Assembly: GCA_029261715.1 (NCBI GenBank) | Contig: JAJDAT010000026.1 | Location: 62,001 to 126,000, forward strand | Direction of reading: 5' to 3' | DNA from: Nitrospinia bacterium | Lineage (GTDB): Bacteria; Nitrospinota; Nitrospinia; Nitrospinales; JAJDAT01 | Length of the DNA stretch: 64,000 nt | Shown: one piece after another, positions 16,472-26,268 of the stretch | Layout of the letters: each line of letters starts with the position of its first letter | Position numbering within the stretch: position 1 is the stretch's first letter | Program-made: the position numbers and the translations under genes | Notes under the pieces: generated by a model | Told to the model about the DNA's origin: nothing | The model's input: only the letters and a program-made list of their open reading frames with translations | Databases searched by the model: none

Positions 16472-17123
16472 ATTGGCAAACCCTTAAAATTAAAGATCCC
16501 TTTGATTATATTTTATTCTTAATTAATCAGGGAATTTTTATTCCTCTATAGAGGCTGATATATAAAGCTAGAATTACTGCCAGGTTCCCACGGCGCGCCT
16601 AATCAGGCGGATTTCCTATGAATTAAGAAAAATTGAACTGGGCAAATATTTATTAAAATTCTTAAAATTTTTGGGAGGTGAAAGTTTAATGACAGGCCAA
16701 AGTTTTTCTGAATGTTCTATTTTACAATTAGCTAAATAGTGGAATAAAATACGAAAAGAACTAGGGTTGTCACGAAAGTGTGACTAGATTTTGGTCGGTA
16801 AGTAGGTTACAATCTTATTAAAATATTGAAACGAGTAGATTTTTTTAATTTTTAAATTAACACTAACGGTTTATTTTGATATTATAAGTTCTATATAATC
16901 TGAAAAATTATTTGGTTTTAAAATTTTAGTAACGCACTAATATTTTTTCTCCAAAAAAATAAAGTTTTTAATTTTTAGTTATTAGTTTTTAATTTAAAAA
17001 TTACATAGAAAGTTGGTTGTTATAGGGCTTGTGTGAATTGCGTTGGAATTCCGAAAATATCGTTCTATACTTTTTAAACTTTCAACAATTTGAATAGCAT
17101 TTTCTAATTTAAGGAGATAAGTC
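16472..17123. other. Long AT-rich intergenic region upstream of the chemoreceptor
   Basis: About 650 bases without a convincing gene. A short ORF at 16689-16739 (16 codons, MTGQSFSECSILQLAK) sits behind GGGAGGTGA, a strong ribosome site. It could be a leader peptide or gene relic. The TTGTCACGAAAGTGTGAC motif is at 16767-16784 and includes the inverted repeat GTCAC/GTGAC. The remainder is very AT-rich. Confidence 0.5.
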
Positions 17124-18746
17124 ATGGCGGTTTCAAGTTCAGGCGCTAAAAAAACTGGGTTCTTAGGTTTATTCGGGAATGGGGCTCCAAAAATAATGAA
17201 TTCGACGACTCATCTTCATGCAATGCTAGATGCGGTACAAGCGAATGTTTTAGTTGCCGACACAGATTTTGTATTGATATATGCAAACCCCAAAGCGATT
17301 GAAACTTTAGGGACGATTGCAGAGGAAATAAAAAATGAATTCCGAATAGGTTTGGATCAAATCGTAGGAAACTCAATCCATCAATTTCATAAAGATCCTG
17401 ATCGAATAGAAAAGATTTTAAAAAACCCGCGCGGGTTGCCGCATACCGCTGAATTTACTTTTGCGGGCATTACTCTAAAGGCTGAGGTGAATGGCATCTT
17501 TCTTCCAAATGGCGACGTTGGTGGATATATAGTCAATTGGGAAAATGTAACTGAAAAGAAAAAGACAGAGTCGGAGGTGGCTCGTATTCTTTCCATGGTT
17601 GAAAACGCTCCTGTTAATATAATGTTTGCCGATAGAGACGCTAATATCGTTTATATGAATCCATCTTCTAAAAATACTTTGCAGTCTATCCAACAGCATC
17701 TTCCTATAACGCCTGATCAAATGATTGGCCACACCATAGACGTGTTCCACAAAAATCCAGCTCATCAACGAAAGATAATAAGCAATCCAAACAATCTGCC
17801 TCATCGCGCCGAAATTATGGTTGGACCTGAAATCTTGGATCTTTTGGTGAGTCCTATTTTAGATAACAACAATGAGTATTTGGGGCCGATGGTTACTTGG
17901 GAGGTAATCACAGAAAAGAAAAAAACGGAGCAAAACGTTAAAGATATTATAGAAGAATTAGGAGTTAACTCGTCCTCGTTGTCAGCTTCAGCGGAAGAAT
18001 TGTCGGCTGTCAGCGGTAGTATGAGCGCAAATGCAGAGGAAACAGCCGCTCAAGCGAATGTAGTGAACTCCACTAGCGCAGAGGTGAGCGGTAGCATTAA
18101 CTCGGTAGCCACAGGTATGGAAGAGATGGCGGAGAGTATTAAGGAGATTGCGCAAAATTCCACTCAAGCCGCAGAAATAGCGGGTAGAGCGGTCACCGAA
18201 GCGAAAAGCACTAACGAGATTGTTTCCCAATTGGGCGTTAGTAGCGCAGAGATTGGCGAGGTTATTAAGGTTATTAATTCGATCGCGGAACAAACTAATC
18301 TATTGGCGTTAAACGCTACTATAGAAGCCGCAAGAGCGGGTGAGGCGGGTAAAGGATTTGCTGTTGTAGCAAATGAAGTAAAAGAGCTTGCAAAGGAAAC
18401 CGCGAAAGCGACCGAGGATATCAGTAAAAAAATTGAAACGATTCAAGGGGACACAACTAAAGCTGTTAAAGCGATTGGGGAAATTACCACGATTATTGAT
18501 CAGGTGAACGATATTTCTTCGACAATTGCCAGCGCCGTGGAAGAGCAAACTGCGACAACGTCTGAAATTGGACGAAGCGTTAATGAGGCCGCCAGAGGTG
18601 GAACTGAAATAAGTGAGAACATAGGTGGAGTGGCCACGGCGGCTCAAAGCACTACGGAACAAATTGGAGATTTGCAAACTGCTTCTGGAGATCTTTCAAA
18701 CATGGCGGCGGGGCTTGAAAAGCTTGTGACATCCTTAAAAGGTTAA
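17124..18746 (+). CDS. Soluble methyl-accepting chemotaxis protein with two PAS domains
   Basis: A 540-residue receptor with no membrane segment and a clear ribosome site (AAGGAGATAAGTC). Two PAS-type sensory domains lie at about residues 25-145 ([20 protein letters not shown]) and 155-270 ([20 protein letters not shown]). Both contain the same H-x-F-H-K-(D/N)-P segment, so they are a tandem duplication. The C-terminal signalling domain (about 290-540) holds the kinase-contact tip [20 protein letters not shown] around residues 389-410. It should control CheA in the cytoplasm in response to a ligand or redox cofactor. It lies near the FliA-linked small genes and an HDOD gene, a motility cluster. 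No HAMP domain is present. Confidence 0.93.
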   Translation: MAVSSSGAKKTGFLGLFGNGAPKIMNSTTHLHAMLDAVQANVLVADTDFVLIYANPKAIETLGTIAEEIKNEFRIGLDQIVGNSIHQFHKDPDRIEKILKNPRGLPHTAEFTFAGITLKAEVNGIFLPNGDVGGYIVNWENVTEKKKTESEVARILSMVENAPVNIMFADRDANIVYMNPSSKNTLQSIQQHLPITPDQMIGHTIDVFHKNPAHQRKIISNPNNLPHRAEIMVGPEILDLLVSPILDNNNEYLGPMVTWEVITEKKKTEQNVKDIIEELGVNSSSLSASAEELSAVSGSMSANAEETAAQANVVNSTSAEVSGSINSVATGMEEMAESIKEIAQNSTQAAEIAGRAVTEAKSTNEIVSQLGVSSAEIGEVIKVINSIAEQTNLLALNATIEAARAGEAGKGFAVVANEVKELAKETAKATEDISKKIETIQGDTTKAVKAIGEITTIIDQVNDISSTIASAVEEQTATTSEIGRSVNEAARGGTEISENIGGVATAAQSTTEQIGDLQTASGDLSNMAAGLEKLVTSLKG

Positions 18747-18779
18747 TGGCTTTTTTACTAAAAGTAAGGAAAAGACTTA

Positions 18780-19628
18780 TTAAGCTGGCTGAAAGAAAAG
18801 CTGAAATGTTTCGTCAAACTTTTCCTTAACCTCATCTACGAGTAGCGAGCGAAAGGACTCATCTTGAATGTTAGTTCTTTTGCTTGCTGCTTCGTTAAAT
18901 TCTTGAACTACAGTTTCTCCACTAGTTCCTAGTTCTAAAGAGTTAACTAATATATCAGCGGTATGGACAATTGCGCATTCGTCTGGAAACGACAACGCTT
19001 GACTGGGCTTATGATGATAATTGACTACCTCTTCATGAATTTTGGGGAGATCCCATTGTTTCATTAACCTTGCCCCTACATCCGCATGGTCAAACCCCAA
19101 AGCTTCTCGCTCTGCTATGTGTAACTCAAGGTTTTGGTTGTTCATCAGAAAAAATATTTTTAGAGTTTCCATGGACGCCTTACTGCAAATAATTAGCCGG
19201 CCAATATCATGAAGTAATCCTGCGACAAAAACTCTCTCTGGGTTAGGAATTTCCATCTTTTCCGCTAAGATTTTTGAAGTTAAAGCGCATGCAATACTGT
19301 GCTTCCAAAAAGATTCCATATCAATCGTTTCTGCAGGAATGTCTTTAAAGCAGCCCATCACAACTGTTGAAAGTACTAAATCGTTTAAGTGTTGGATTCC
19401 AATAATACTAATAGCATGCGATATGGTTTCGATTTCTGAAGGGAAACCAAAAAAAGCGCTATTAACTATTTTTAGTAGTCGCGCGGCTAAGCCTGTATCG
19501 AGGCTGACAATTTCAGCAACGTCGTCAAAAGATCTATTAGGGTCCTCTACAGCTTCTTTAAATTGATAAAAGATATTTGGAAGGCTGGGTATCTGGGTTT
19601 CTTCCTGAAACAACTCTTCAATATTCAT
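18780..19628 (-). CDS. HDOD-domain signalling protein
   Basis: A 282-residue cytoplasmic protein. The N-terminal HDOD domain (about 10-205) has the family start IPSLPNIFYQFKEAVEDP and then LAARLLKIVNSAFFGFP and SHAISIIGIQHLNDLVLSTVV. A partly preserved HD-like segment, VAGLLHDIGRLII, is followed by DHADVGARLMKQWDLP and YHHKPSQA. HDOD proteins are non-catalytic relatives of HD phosphohydrolases used in chemotaxis, c-di-GMP and stress signalling. It is convergent with the PAS chemoreceptor and separated from it by 33 bases. Confidence 0.88.
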   Translation of the reverse strand: MNIEELFQEETQIPSLPNIFYQFKEAVEDPNRSFDDVAEIVSLDTGLAARLLKIVNSAFFGFPSEIETISHAISIIGIQHLNDLVLSTVVMGCFKDIPAETIDMESFWKHSIACALTSKILAEKMEIPNPERVFVAGLLHDIGRLIICSKASMETLKIFFLMNNQNLELHIAEREALGFDHADVGARLMKQWDLPKIHEEVVNYHHKPSQALSFPDECAIVHTADILVNSLELGTSGETVVQEFNEAASKRTNIQDESFRSLLVDEVKEKFDETFQLFFQPA

Positions 19629-20177
19629 AAAGTAGTTTTTACTTTTGCTAAAAATTAAAAAGGGTAGATAAGTGACTAACTGGTTAGTTTTGGTAGTTAT
19701 GTTACATCTCCGTTACAAGTGTAATGCTATTTATTTTTGAAATCTAGATTTATTTTTAGATCCTTTAAGCCTTACGCAGTAAGAGGTTCCAAAAAACAAA
19801 AACATTTGAAAGGTGAATTTTTTTATATGCCTTACGGTTAGTGTAAGTGTTTAAATCTTTGGATTAGGCATGAGAAGAATTTGAAAGTATTTGTTTAGAA
19901 AAAAAGCAAATATGTTTAAGATTTTTTTCTAAACAATAAAAAAGTGTTTGACAAAAAAAGCTTTCGAGATTATTCTTTTTGTGATTCCTATAGTAAGCAT
20001 CAGAATATCCCCTGTTTCTACCAAAAGACAAGATTAGGATTAAGCTAAACCGATTGTCTTTACCAGAATCTCTTTAAGGAACCCCTTAATAAATCATTAC
20101 CTACACAAGTTGGCCTCTTAGCTGAGCGTTTTAACTAAACACCAACCCAGCTCTCCACGCATCAAACGTTATTCCAT
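19629..20177. other. Leader and promoter region of rho
   Basis: About 550 bases between divergent genes. The promoter at 19948-19976 would give a roughly 195-base untranslated leader for rho, a length at which autoregulation of rho is known in other bacteria. The 5' half is AT-rich with no recognisable gene. Confidence 0.5.
19948..19976 (+). promoter_or_regulatory. Sigma-70-type promoter for rho
   Basis: A perfect -35 TTGACA (19948-19953), a 17-base spacer and TATTCT (19971-19976, four of six matches). Position and strand fit transcription of rho-rpmE-prfA. Confidence 0.6.
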
Positions 20178-21428
20178 ATGAATATTGAAACTTTAAAAGC
20201 CAAAACGATATCCGAATTAACAAAGTTAGCAAAGGAATTGAAAATTCCTGGGCATAGCGGTCTCAGAAAACAAGATCTAATTTTTAAAATATTAGAAGCT
20301 CGAATCGAAAAAGATGGGCTTATGTTTGGTCAGGGTGTATTAGAGATACTTCCTGACGGTTTTGGCTTTTTGAGGGCTCCTAGTTATAATTATTTACCCG
20401 GACCCGATGATATTTATGTGTCGCCTTCGCAAATCCGCAAGTTTGATATGCATACGGGAGATACTATTTCTGGGCAAATTCGTCCTCCAAAAGATGGCGA
20501 ACGTTATTTTGCGCTGCTTAAGGTTGAGGCGATCAACTTTGAAGATCCTGATAAAACTAAAGATAAAATACTATTTGATAATCTAACTCCTCTTTATCCT
20601 GAGGAGAGATTACGGTTGGAAACAGAGCAAGGCTTTGATTACAGCGCCCGTGTAATGGATTTGATGACTCCTATTGGTAAGGGGCAACGGGGTTTGATTG
20701 TAGCTCCGCCAAGAACTGGTAAGACCATGTTGTTGCAATCCATTGCAAATAGTATTAGCTCAAATTATTCAGAGGTTATTTTAATTGTTTTGCTAATCGA
20801 TGAAAGACCTGAAGAAGTAACGGATATGCAGCGGTCAGTAAAAGGGGAAGTCATTAGTTCTACTTTTGATGAGCCTGCTCAACGGCATGTTCAAGTTGCA
20901 GAGATGGTTATTGAAAAGGCAAAAAGATTAGTAGAGCACAAAAAGGATGTTGTTATTTTGTTGGATAGTATCACTCGATTGGCTAGAGCTTACAATTCTA
21001 TTGTTCCTCCTAGTGGCAAGGTGCTTTCTGGCGGTGTAGATTCTAATGCTTTGCAACGGCCTAAGCGATTTTTTGGAGCTGCAAGAAACTTAGAAGAAGG
21101 CGGTAGTTTGACGATTATTGCCACCGCGTTGATTGATACTGGAAGTCGAATGGATGACGTTATTTTTGAAGAGTTCAAAGGAACTGGTAACCTGGAAATT
21201 GTGCTGGACCGTAGATTATCAGAAAAACGTGTGTTCCCATCGATTGATATTAATCGTTCTGGAACTCGAAAAGAAGAATTGTTGTTAGGAAAAGATGAGC
21301 TTCAACGAGTTTGGTTGTTAAGAAAAGTGTTGCTCCCAATGGGAATCGTTGATACGATGGAGCTTCTCCTTGAAAAACTGAAGGAAACAAAAGACAACGA
21401 AGATTTTCTTCAATCAATGAACTCGTAA
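20178..21428 (+). CDS. rho: Transcription termination factor Rho
   Basis: The 416-residue RNA-dependent ATPase/helicase is a hexamer. The N-terminal Rho_N domain ([20 protein letters not shown]) leads to the cold-shock-like RNA-binding domain ([30 protein letters not shown]). The motor core has Walker A (APPRTGKT), Walker B ([16 protein letters not shown]) and the Q/R-loop region. Length equals the standard 416-420. It heads a run rho-rpmE-prfA with an 11-base gap to rpmE. Confidence 0.98.
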   Translation: MNIETLKAKTISELTKLAKELKIPGHSGLRKQDLIFKILEARIEKDGLMFGQGVLEILPDGFGFLRAPSYNYLPGPDDIYVSPSQIRKFDMHTGDTISGQIRPPKDGERYFALLKVEAINFEDPDKTKDKILFDNLTPLYPEERLRLETEQGFDYSARVMDLMTPIGKGQRGLIVAPPRTGKTMLLQSIANSISSNYSEVILIVLLIDERPEEVTDMQRSVKGEVISSTFDEPAQRHVQVAEMVIEKAKRLVEHKKDVVILLDSITRLARAYNSIVPPSGKVLSGGVDSNALQRPKRFFGAARNLEEGGSLTIIATALIDTGSRMDDVIFEEFKGTGNLEIVLDRRLSEKRVFPSIDINRSGTRKEELLLGKDELQRVWLLRKVLLPMGIVDTMELLLEKLKETKDNEDFLQSMNS

Positions 21429-21439
21429 GTGGAGGAAGT

Positions 21440-21688
21440 ATGAAGGCGGATATTCATCCCGATTATCATGAAACCGTAATTAAATGCGCTTGTGGATCTG
21501 AAGTGACCACCCGCTCAACGGTTAAGGATATTCACATAGAAATTTGTTCAAAGTGCCATCCTTTTTTTACTGGAAAGCAAAAACTGATTGACACTGCCGG
21601 TCGTATTGATAAGTTTAACCGGAAATTTAAAAAAGCCTTGGATAAGAAAAAAGACGCAGAGGAAGAGCCAGCCACCACAACTTCCTAA
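21440..21688 (+). CDS. rpmE: 50S ribosomal protein L31 (zinc type)
   Basis: 82 residues starting [20 protein letters not shown]. Cysteines in CAC and CSKC mark the C+ zinc-binding form, with the family motif [10 protein letters not shown] Lys/Glu-rich tail follows. The rho-rpmE-prfA order is a common conserved arrangement. A ribosome site GGAGGAAG precedes the ATG. Confidence 0.96.
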   Translation: MKADIHPDYHETVIKCACGSEVTTRSTVKDIHIEICSKCHPFFTGKQKLIDTAGRIDKFNRKFKKALDKKKDAEEEPATTTS

Positions 21689-21693
21689 AGTAT

Positions 21694-21724
21694 TTCTGGG
21701 GAACGTATGAAGCCCCAGAATTTT
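21694..21724 (+). terminator. Hairpin after rpmE
   Basis: TTCTGGGG (21694-21701) pairs with CCCCAGAA (21713-21720), 11-base loop, followed by TTTTCC. It probably attenuates or terminates between rpmE and prfA. Confidence 0.65.
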
Positions 21725-21770
21725 CCTTCCATTTGATCTCAATCAAATTTGATTCTTATTCCAGCTATCT

Positions 21771-22841
21771 ATGTTTGACAAATTGAAGAGTGTCGAGGTG
21801 CGGTATGAGGAACTCAACAAACTGTTGAGCGATCCTCAAGTAATCTCCAGACAATCCGAGTTCCAAAAATATTCCCGCGAACATTCCGAGATTTCTCCTG
21901 TTGTTGAAGGTTATCGTGAGTATGCAAAAGCTTCTAAGCAGCTGAAAGACAGCGAAACGCTTTTGAACGATGAAACCGATCCTGAATTAGTCGAATTAGC
22001 CAAAGAAGAAGTCAAAGAGTTACAGCAATCTATAGAAGAAATTTCCGATCGATTGAAAGTTTTGTTACTTCCCAAAGACCCAAGGGATGAACGCAACGTT
22101 ATCATGGAAATTCGCGCCGGAACGGGTGGTGAAGAGGCTGGATTGTTTTGCGCCGATTTGTTTCGTATGTATACCCGCTATGCAGACATTATGAAATGGA
22201 AGACAGAGATTTTAACTAGTAATGAAACCGGAAAAGGTGGATTTAAGGAAATAATTGTAAGCATTCAGGGAAAAAGCGTTTATAGCAAATTAAAATATGA
22301 AAGTGGCGCGCACCGGGTTCAAAGAGTCCCAGAAACTGAAACACAGGGAAGAATTCATACTTCGGCGGTTACGGTTGCAATAATGCCGGAAGTAGAAGAA
22401 GTGGATATTAAAATTAATCCTATCGATTTGAAAATCGATGTTTTTAGATCATCGGGACCTGGAGGCCAAAGCGTTAATACAACAGATTCGGCCGTTCGAA
22501 TAACGCATATCCCTACAGGGTTGGTCATTTCCTGTCAGGATGAAAAATCCCAGCATAAAAATAGAGAACGCGGGATGAAAGTTTTGCGCGCTCGTTTATA
22601 CGACTTAGAACAGCAAAAACAACAAGACAAGCTGGCGCTTGAACGGAAACAACAAGTAGGTAGTGGCGACCGGAGTGAAAGAATTCGTACCTATAACTTT
22701 CCTCAGGAACGCATTACCGATCACCGCATTGGGCTGACTTTACATAAGCTGTCTCAGGTTTTAGAAGGCTCTCTTGATGAGATGTTAGATGCTTTAACTC
22801 TCCATTTTCAAACTGAGGCTTTAAAAGGTGATGGGGGTTAG
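21771..22841 (+). CDS. prfA: Peptide chain release factor 1
   Basis: The 356-residue release factor recognises UAA/UAG. The codon-recognition tripeptide is in [15 protein letters not shown] (PET at the P-x-T position), and the hydrolysis motif GGQ is in [19 protein letters not shown]. Length is typical (about 355-360). The usual partner prmC is not next to it. The gene sits 82 bases after rpmE, beyond a hairpin. Confidence 0.97.
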   Translation: MFDKLKSVEVRYEELNKLLSDPQVISRQSEFQKYSREHSEISPVVEGYREYAKASKQLKDSETLLNDETDPELVELAKEEVKELQQSIEEISDRLKVLLLPKDPRDERNVIMEIRAGTGGEEAGLFCADLFRMYTRYADIMKWKTEILTSNETGKGGFKEIIVSIQGKSVYSKLKYESGAHRVQRVPETETQGRIHTSAVTVAIMPEVEEVDIKINPIDLKIDVFRSSGPGGQSVNTTDSAVRITHIPTGLVISCQDEKSQHKNRERGMKVLRARLYDLEQQKQQDKLALERKQQVGSGDRSERIRTYNFPQERITDHRIGLTLHKLSQVLEGSLDEMLDALTLHFQTEALKGDGG

Positions 22842-23037
22842 TTTATTGATTTCTAAGGTCCTATGGTGTTTGCGCAAGTTTAGAAAATGTTTTTATAAAA
22901 GCGATTCTTATTCTAGAATTTAATAATTTAAAACCAGTTTCGAAAAAAGATTGACCAAGTGAAAAAATTTAGAGAAAATCAATTAAGTGAGTCCTTTAAT
23001 TGTTTGCTTAATAAAAAATTAAACCGGACCTAAAAAT

Positions 23038-23637
23038 ATGTCCAATTCCACCGAATTACCTTATAAGGTTGTAAATACCCAACCGACGCCTAACCCTGAC
23101 GCTTTAAAGTTTATGATGAATAAACCTGTAGTTAAAGCGGGAACTAGATCGTTTAGTTCTAAAACAGAGGCCGTAGGCGATTCTTTTGCGGAAGCTTTAT
23201 TTGATTTGCAAGGAGTTCGGAATATCTATTTAAGCGAAGACTTTGTTTCCGTGACAAAATCTATGGTGGAAGAATGGCATGATTTGGTTGAACCGCTTCA
23301 AGGATCAATCGAAAAAAACTTAAAGTTTTATGAAGATGGCGATGATCCAGCCCAAAAGGGTGAAATTACGATCACTCCTGAAGAATATTTCCAGCGTACT
23401 GACGAAGAAAAAACTATTGTGATAGATTCTTTGTTGGATCAGAAAGTTCGCCCAGCTTTAGCGGCAGACGGTGGAGGATTGATTGTCCATTCTGTCGAAG
23501 GTCACAAAGTGAATATACACTACCAGGGCGCATGTGGTAGTTGTCCTAGTTCCACCTCGGGAACTTTAAAGGCAATCGAAGGAATTTTGCAGAAATCCTT
23601 GGGGCCTGAGATCCAGGTTCATACTGCAGTTATTTGA
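23038..23637 (+). CDS. Nfu-type iron-sulfur scaffold/carrier protein
   Basis: The 199-residue protein combines an N-terminal Nfu_N domain (about 10-95, TQPTPNPDALKFMMNKPVV) with a C-terminal NifU-like domain (about 120-199). The C-terminal domain has the cluster-binding CxxC in YQGACGSCPSSTSGTLKAIE. Such proteins carry [4Fe-4S] clusters to target enzymes. Domain order matches mitochondrial/alphaproteobacterial Nfu1. It is a single gene with no isc or suf neighbours. Confidence 0.92.
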   Translation: MSNSTELPYKVVNTQPTPNPDALKFMMNKPVVKAGTRSFSSKTEAVGDSFAEALFDLQGVRNIYLSEDFVSVTKSMVEEWHDLVEPLQGSIEKNLKFYEDGDDPAQKGEITITPEEYFQRTDEEKTIVIDSLLDQKVRPALAADGGGLIVHSVEGHKVNIHYQGACGSCPSSTSGTLKAIEGILQKSLGPEIQVHTAVI

Positions 23638-24023
23638 TTTTAAAAGCATCCCTCCCCTAATTGCTCCAATACGAAGTTAGCCATTTTTTTGAAATTCCTT
23701 TTAGTATTTCCTTATTGATCATAGAAATTATATTTTAAAGTTCTTTGGTCTAATAAACTATTTATTCTTCTTCTTTGGTGAGTTATGATTTTTCATCACA
23801 TCGGATAATTAGTGGTTTTTTAGTAAAGACTGGATATTAATTAAATTCCAGGACTATTTGATTGGATATGAAATTAAAGTTTTAGGCGTTTGGTGATTCG
23901 TTTGGAAAACATTAGATAAAAACAAAAATATGAAAATCCTAAAAACTATCGTTTTTCAACGGTCTCGCTAATATTATAATGAACGCCAAGCATCTATAAA
24001 TATGAAATTTGTGGAGGAGTTTT
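23638..24023. other. Intergenic region upstream of the azoreductase-like gene
   Basis: About 385 AT-rich bases. The only element I can support is the promoter at 23952-23979. No gene is seen. Confidence 0.5.
23952..23979 (+). promoter_or_regulatory. Promoter for the azoreductase-like gene
   Basis: TTTTCA, a 16-base spacer and a perfect TATAAT (23974-23979), about 45 bases before the ATG at 24024. Confidence 0.5.
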
Positions 24024-24653
24024 ATGCCGAAGTTACTATATTTGGAAGCGTCGCCTAGGAAAGAGCGATCGCACTCCAGTGATGTTGCTAATGAATTTAT
24101 GGAAAGCTATCGAGAGAGCCACCCAACTGATGAAATAGATGTAATTAATGTATGGGATTTAGATTTGCCTGCTGTTAACGGCGAAATGTTAAACGCTCGA
24201 TATGCTATTGCTCATGGTCAACAGATAACAGCGGAGCAAGAAATAGCTTGGAAGCAAGTTGTTGAAATTTTCGAGCGTTTTAACTCGGCGACTAAATATT
24301 TATTTAGCCTTCCTATGTGGAATTTTGGGGTTCCTTACCGATTAAAACATTTTATTGATGTTATCACTCAACCTGGTTTAGCTTTCAACTTTTCTCCAGA
24401 GTCAGGATATCAAGGCTTGGTTACTGGGAGACCGGCTGCAGTTGTTTATGCAAGGGGTGGGGAGTATGGAATAGAGTCTGGCGTAGAGGATATGGATTTC
24501 CAGAAACCTTACTTTGACGTTTGGTTGAAGTTTATTGGTTTTACGGATATTAGGCCGGTGGTTGTTGAACCAACTATGAAAGGCGAAGAAATGGTGAATT
24601 TAGTAAAGGCTTTCAATCGTGACCATATTCGTAAAATAGCCCAGGAAGTTTAA
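24024..24653 (+). CDS. FMN-dependent NADH-azoreductase/quinone reductase family protein
   Basis: A 209-residue flavodoxin-like protein. The start is the ATG at 24024 behind GTGGAGGAG. An in-frame TTG 15 bases upstream lies inside that ribosome site. The N-terminus MPKLLYLEASPRKERSHSSDVA is the FMN phosphate loop. SLPMWNFGVPYRLKHFIDVITQPGLAF is the hallmark isoalloxazine-binding segment of AzoR/NQO2-like reductases. It probably reduces quinones or aromatic electrophiles with NAD(P)H in the cytoplasm. It is monocistronic. Confidence 0.9.
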   Translation: MPKLLYLEASPRKERSHSSDVANEFMESYRESHPTDEIDVINVWDLDLPAVNGEMLNARYAIAHGQQITAEQEIAWKQVVEIFERFNSATKYLFSLPMWNFGVPYRLKHFIDVITQPGLAFNFSPESGYQGLVTGRPAAVVYARGGEYGIESGVEDMDFQKPYFDVWLKFIGFTDIRPVVVEPTMKGEEMVNLVKAFNRDHIRKIAQEV

Positions 24654-25007
24654 TATTTGTTTTGAGCGTTGGCTATCGAATTTTCCCCATTAGGTTTTAC
24701 TTGGATTAGTTTAGAAATAAAGTGAACCAAGAACCGGAAAAATAGATGGATAGCTGTGTTTGAAAAAAAAACATAGATCAAGATGATTTACTTGATTTAA
24801 TTATTGTTAAATGATACTAGTTACATTAACTGGAAATTTTATATGGGGGCGAGCTTTTCTGAAGCTTACTGCATTAAACTGGAAGCCATGGTCTAAAAAA
24901 TATTTGGCCTCAAAATATTTAATCAAAACTCTTTTAAAGATCGGAATTAAATAATATTTGATGTGCCTAATCTCTTGTTAATAAATTTTATTTGGTTGTA
25001 AAAAAAT
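24654..25007. other. Intergenic region before the chemoreceptor-globin gene
   Basis: About 350 AT-rich bases. No gene, strong hairpin or consensus promoter seen. Confidence 0.5.
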
Positions 25008-25730
25008 ATGGATATTAATGAAATTATAAAAAATATTGAAAAAACCTCCTCGTACATTGAAGAGCTTGAAAGCAAACTTGAGGAAATCAAGAATACATTG
25101 GGAGTTATTAACGGTGTTTCTAAACAAACAAATTTACTTGCTCTTAACGCTACCATTGAAGCCGCCCGAGCTGGAGAGGCTGGAAGGGGGTTTGCTGTTG
25201 TTGCTACTGAAGTTAAAGAATTAGCAAGGCAATCTACAGGATCGGCAGAAGAGGTGACAAAAAACATTGACTCCATTAGAGACGTTGTAGAAAAGGCTAA
25301 AAATTCAGTTAAAATTACAATTGATGCAATCAATGGTAATGAAGAAGAACAAGCTAATTCACAAGAACTTTCTTTATTTGAAAGGCTTGGTGGGAAAGGC
25401 GCGGTAAATGCGGCTGTTGATATATTTTATGAAAAGGTAATTACTGACAGTCGAATTAAACATTTTTTCGACGCAGTGGATATGGGCCGGCAGAGAAATA
25501 AGCAAAAGGCATTTTTGACATTTGCTTTTGGAGGCGCTCCTAATTATCCTGGAAAAAACTTAAGAGAAGCTCATAAAAAACTGGTGGACATGGGACTAAA
25601 AGATGAGCATTTTGACGCTGTAATAGAGAACCTTGGAGCCACTCTCCAAGAGCTTAATGTTCCTGACGATTTGATACAAGAGGCTGCCGCTATTGCTTTG
25701 TCGACAAGGGATGATATTTTAAATAGATGA
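25008..25730 (+). CDS. Minimal chemoreceptor signalling domain fused to a truncated haemoglobin
   Basis: A 240-residue soluble protein. Residues about 1-110 form a short antiparallel coiled coil holding the chemoreceptor tip ([20 protein letters not shown], residues 38-57, then [16 protein letters not shown]). Residues 121-240 are a group I 2/2 haemoglobin: FYEKV with the B10-type Tyr141, KHFFDAV with the CD1-type Phe, [10 protein letters not shown], and the proximal His189 in [11 protein letters not shown]. No membrane segment, HAMP or methylation helices of normal length are present. It probably reports O2, NO or CO to CheA/CheW arrays or an equivalent kinase. Known globin-coupled chemoreceptors such as HemAT carry a different globin class at the N-terminus, so this order is unusual. 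The start has only a weak ribosome site. Confidence 0.88.
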   Translation: MDINEIIKNIEKTSSYIEELESKLEEIKNTLGVINGVSKQTNLLALNATIEAARAGEAGRGFAVVATEVKELARQSTGSAEEVTKNIDSIRDVVEKAKNSVKITIDAINGNEEEQANSQELSLFERLGGKGAVNAAVDIFYEKVITDSRIKHFFDAVDMGRQRNKQKAFLTFAFGGAPNYPGKNLREAHKKLVDMGLKDEHFDAVIENLGATLQELNVPDDLIQEAAAIALSTRDDILNR

Positions 25731-25847
25731 CTTCTTCGTGAAGAAATCATATTAACCCCCTAAAGAAATAGAATATATAGTTCCCCCCCTGGAGCTTTTT
25801 TGCATGTCTTATGTGGTTTGCTTGACTGACTGTTGAGTGAATAAAAA

Positions 25848-26078
25848 ATGAAAAGTTTTTTTTGCAGAAAAAAGAAATTGTTTGTGTCGCTTATACAAGC
25901 GGTGTTTTTTTGGTGGATAGCTTTTGCTTTTCCTGTTTGGTGCGTTCAGAATTTGGATTTAAACGGTTTTTTTAAAAAAAATCAGGCCATTGACGTTGAT
26001 GCAGGAAGTTTGTTTTATACGGAAACAAAAGAATTCGACGAAGCTTTCGAGTATTTTAAAAGTCGCCCCATCCATTGA
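25848..26078 (+). CDS. Hypothetical exported peptide, 76 aa
   Basis: A basic N-terminus (MKSFFCRKKK) and a hydrophobic segment (LFVSLIQAVFFWWIAFAFPVWC) look like a signal peptide or anchor. About 40 polar residues follow (FKKNQAIDVDAGSLFYTETK). No family is recognised and no clear ribosome site is present, so it is a modest call. It lies between the chemoreceptor-globin gene and the GGDEF/EAL gene, same strand. Confidence 0.45.
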   Translation: MKSFFCRKKKLFVSLIQAVFFWWIAFAFPVWCVQNLDLNGFFKKNQAIDVDAGSLFYTETKEFDEAFEYFKSRPIH

Positions 26079-26268
26079 TATTCTAAGTTGAAAGACTTAC
26101 CGGAATACCTATTTTTATTTTTTGCTAATAAAGCCTGTTGCTTTGTTAAAGTAGCCCTAATCGGTTCCTAGGCAAAATATAGATTAAGGAATTAAAGGGT
26201 GAGTAATAGCAAATTCGATATGAAAAATGATTGATAGAACTTACCTAAAATAATGATCGGATGATGCA

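Noticed and set aside
16767-16784. Sigma-28 promoter for the PAS chemoreceptor
   Set aside because: No CGATAA-type -10 at the right distance from any TAAA element in the leader.
25741-25760. Terminator after the chemoreceptor-globin gene (CTTCTTCGTGAAGAA)
   Set aside because: Very short stem and no T-run.
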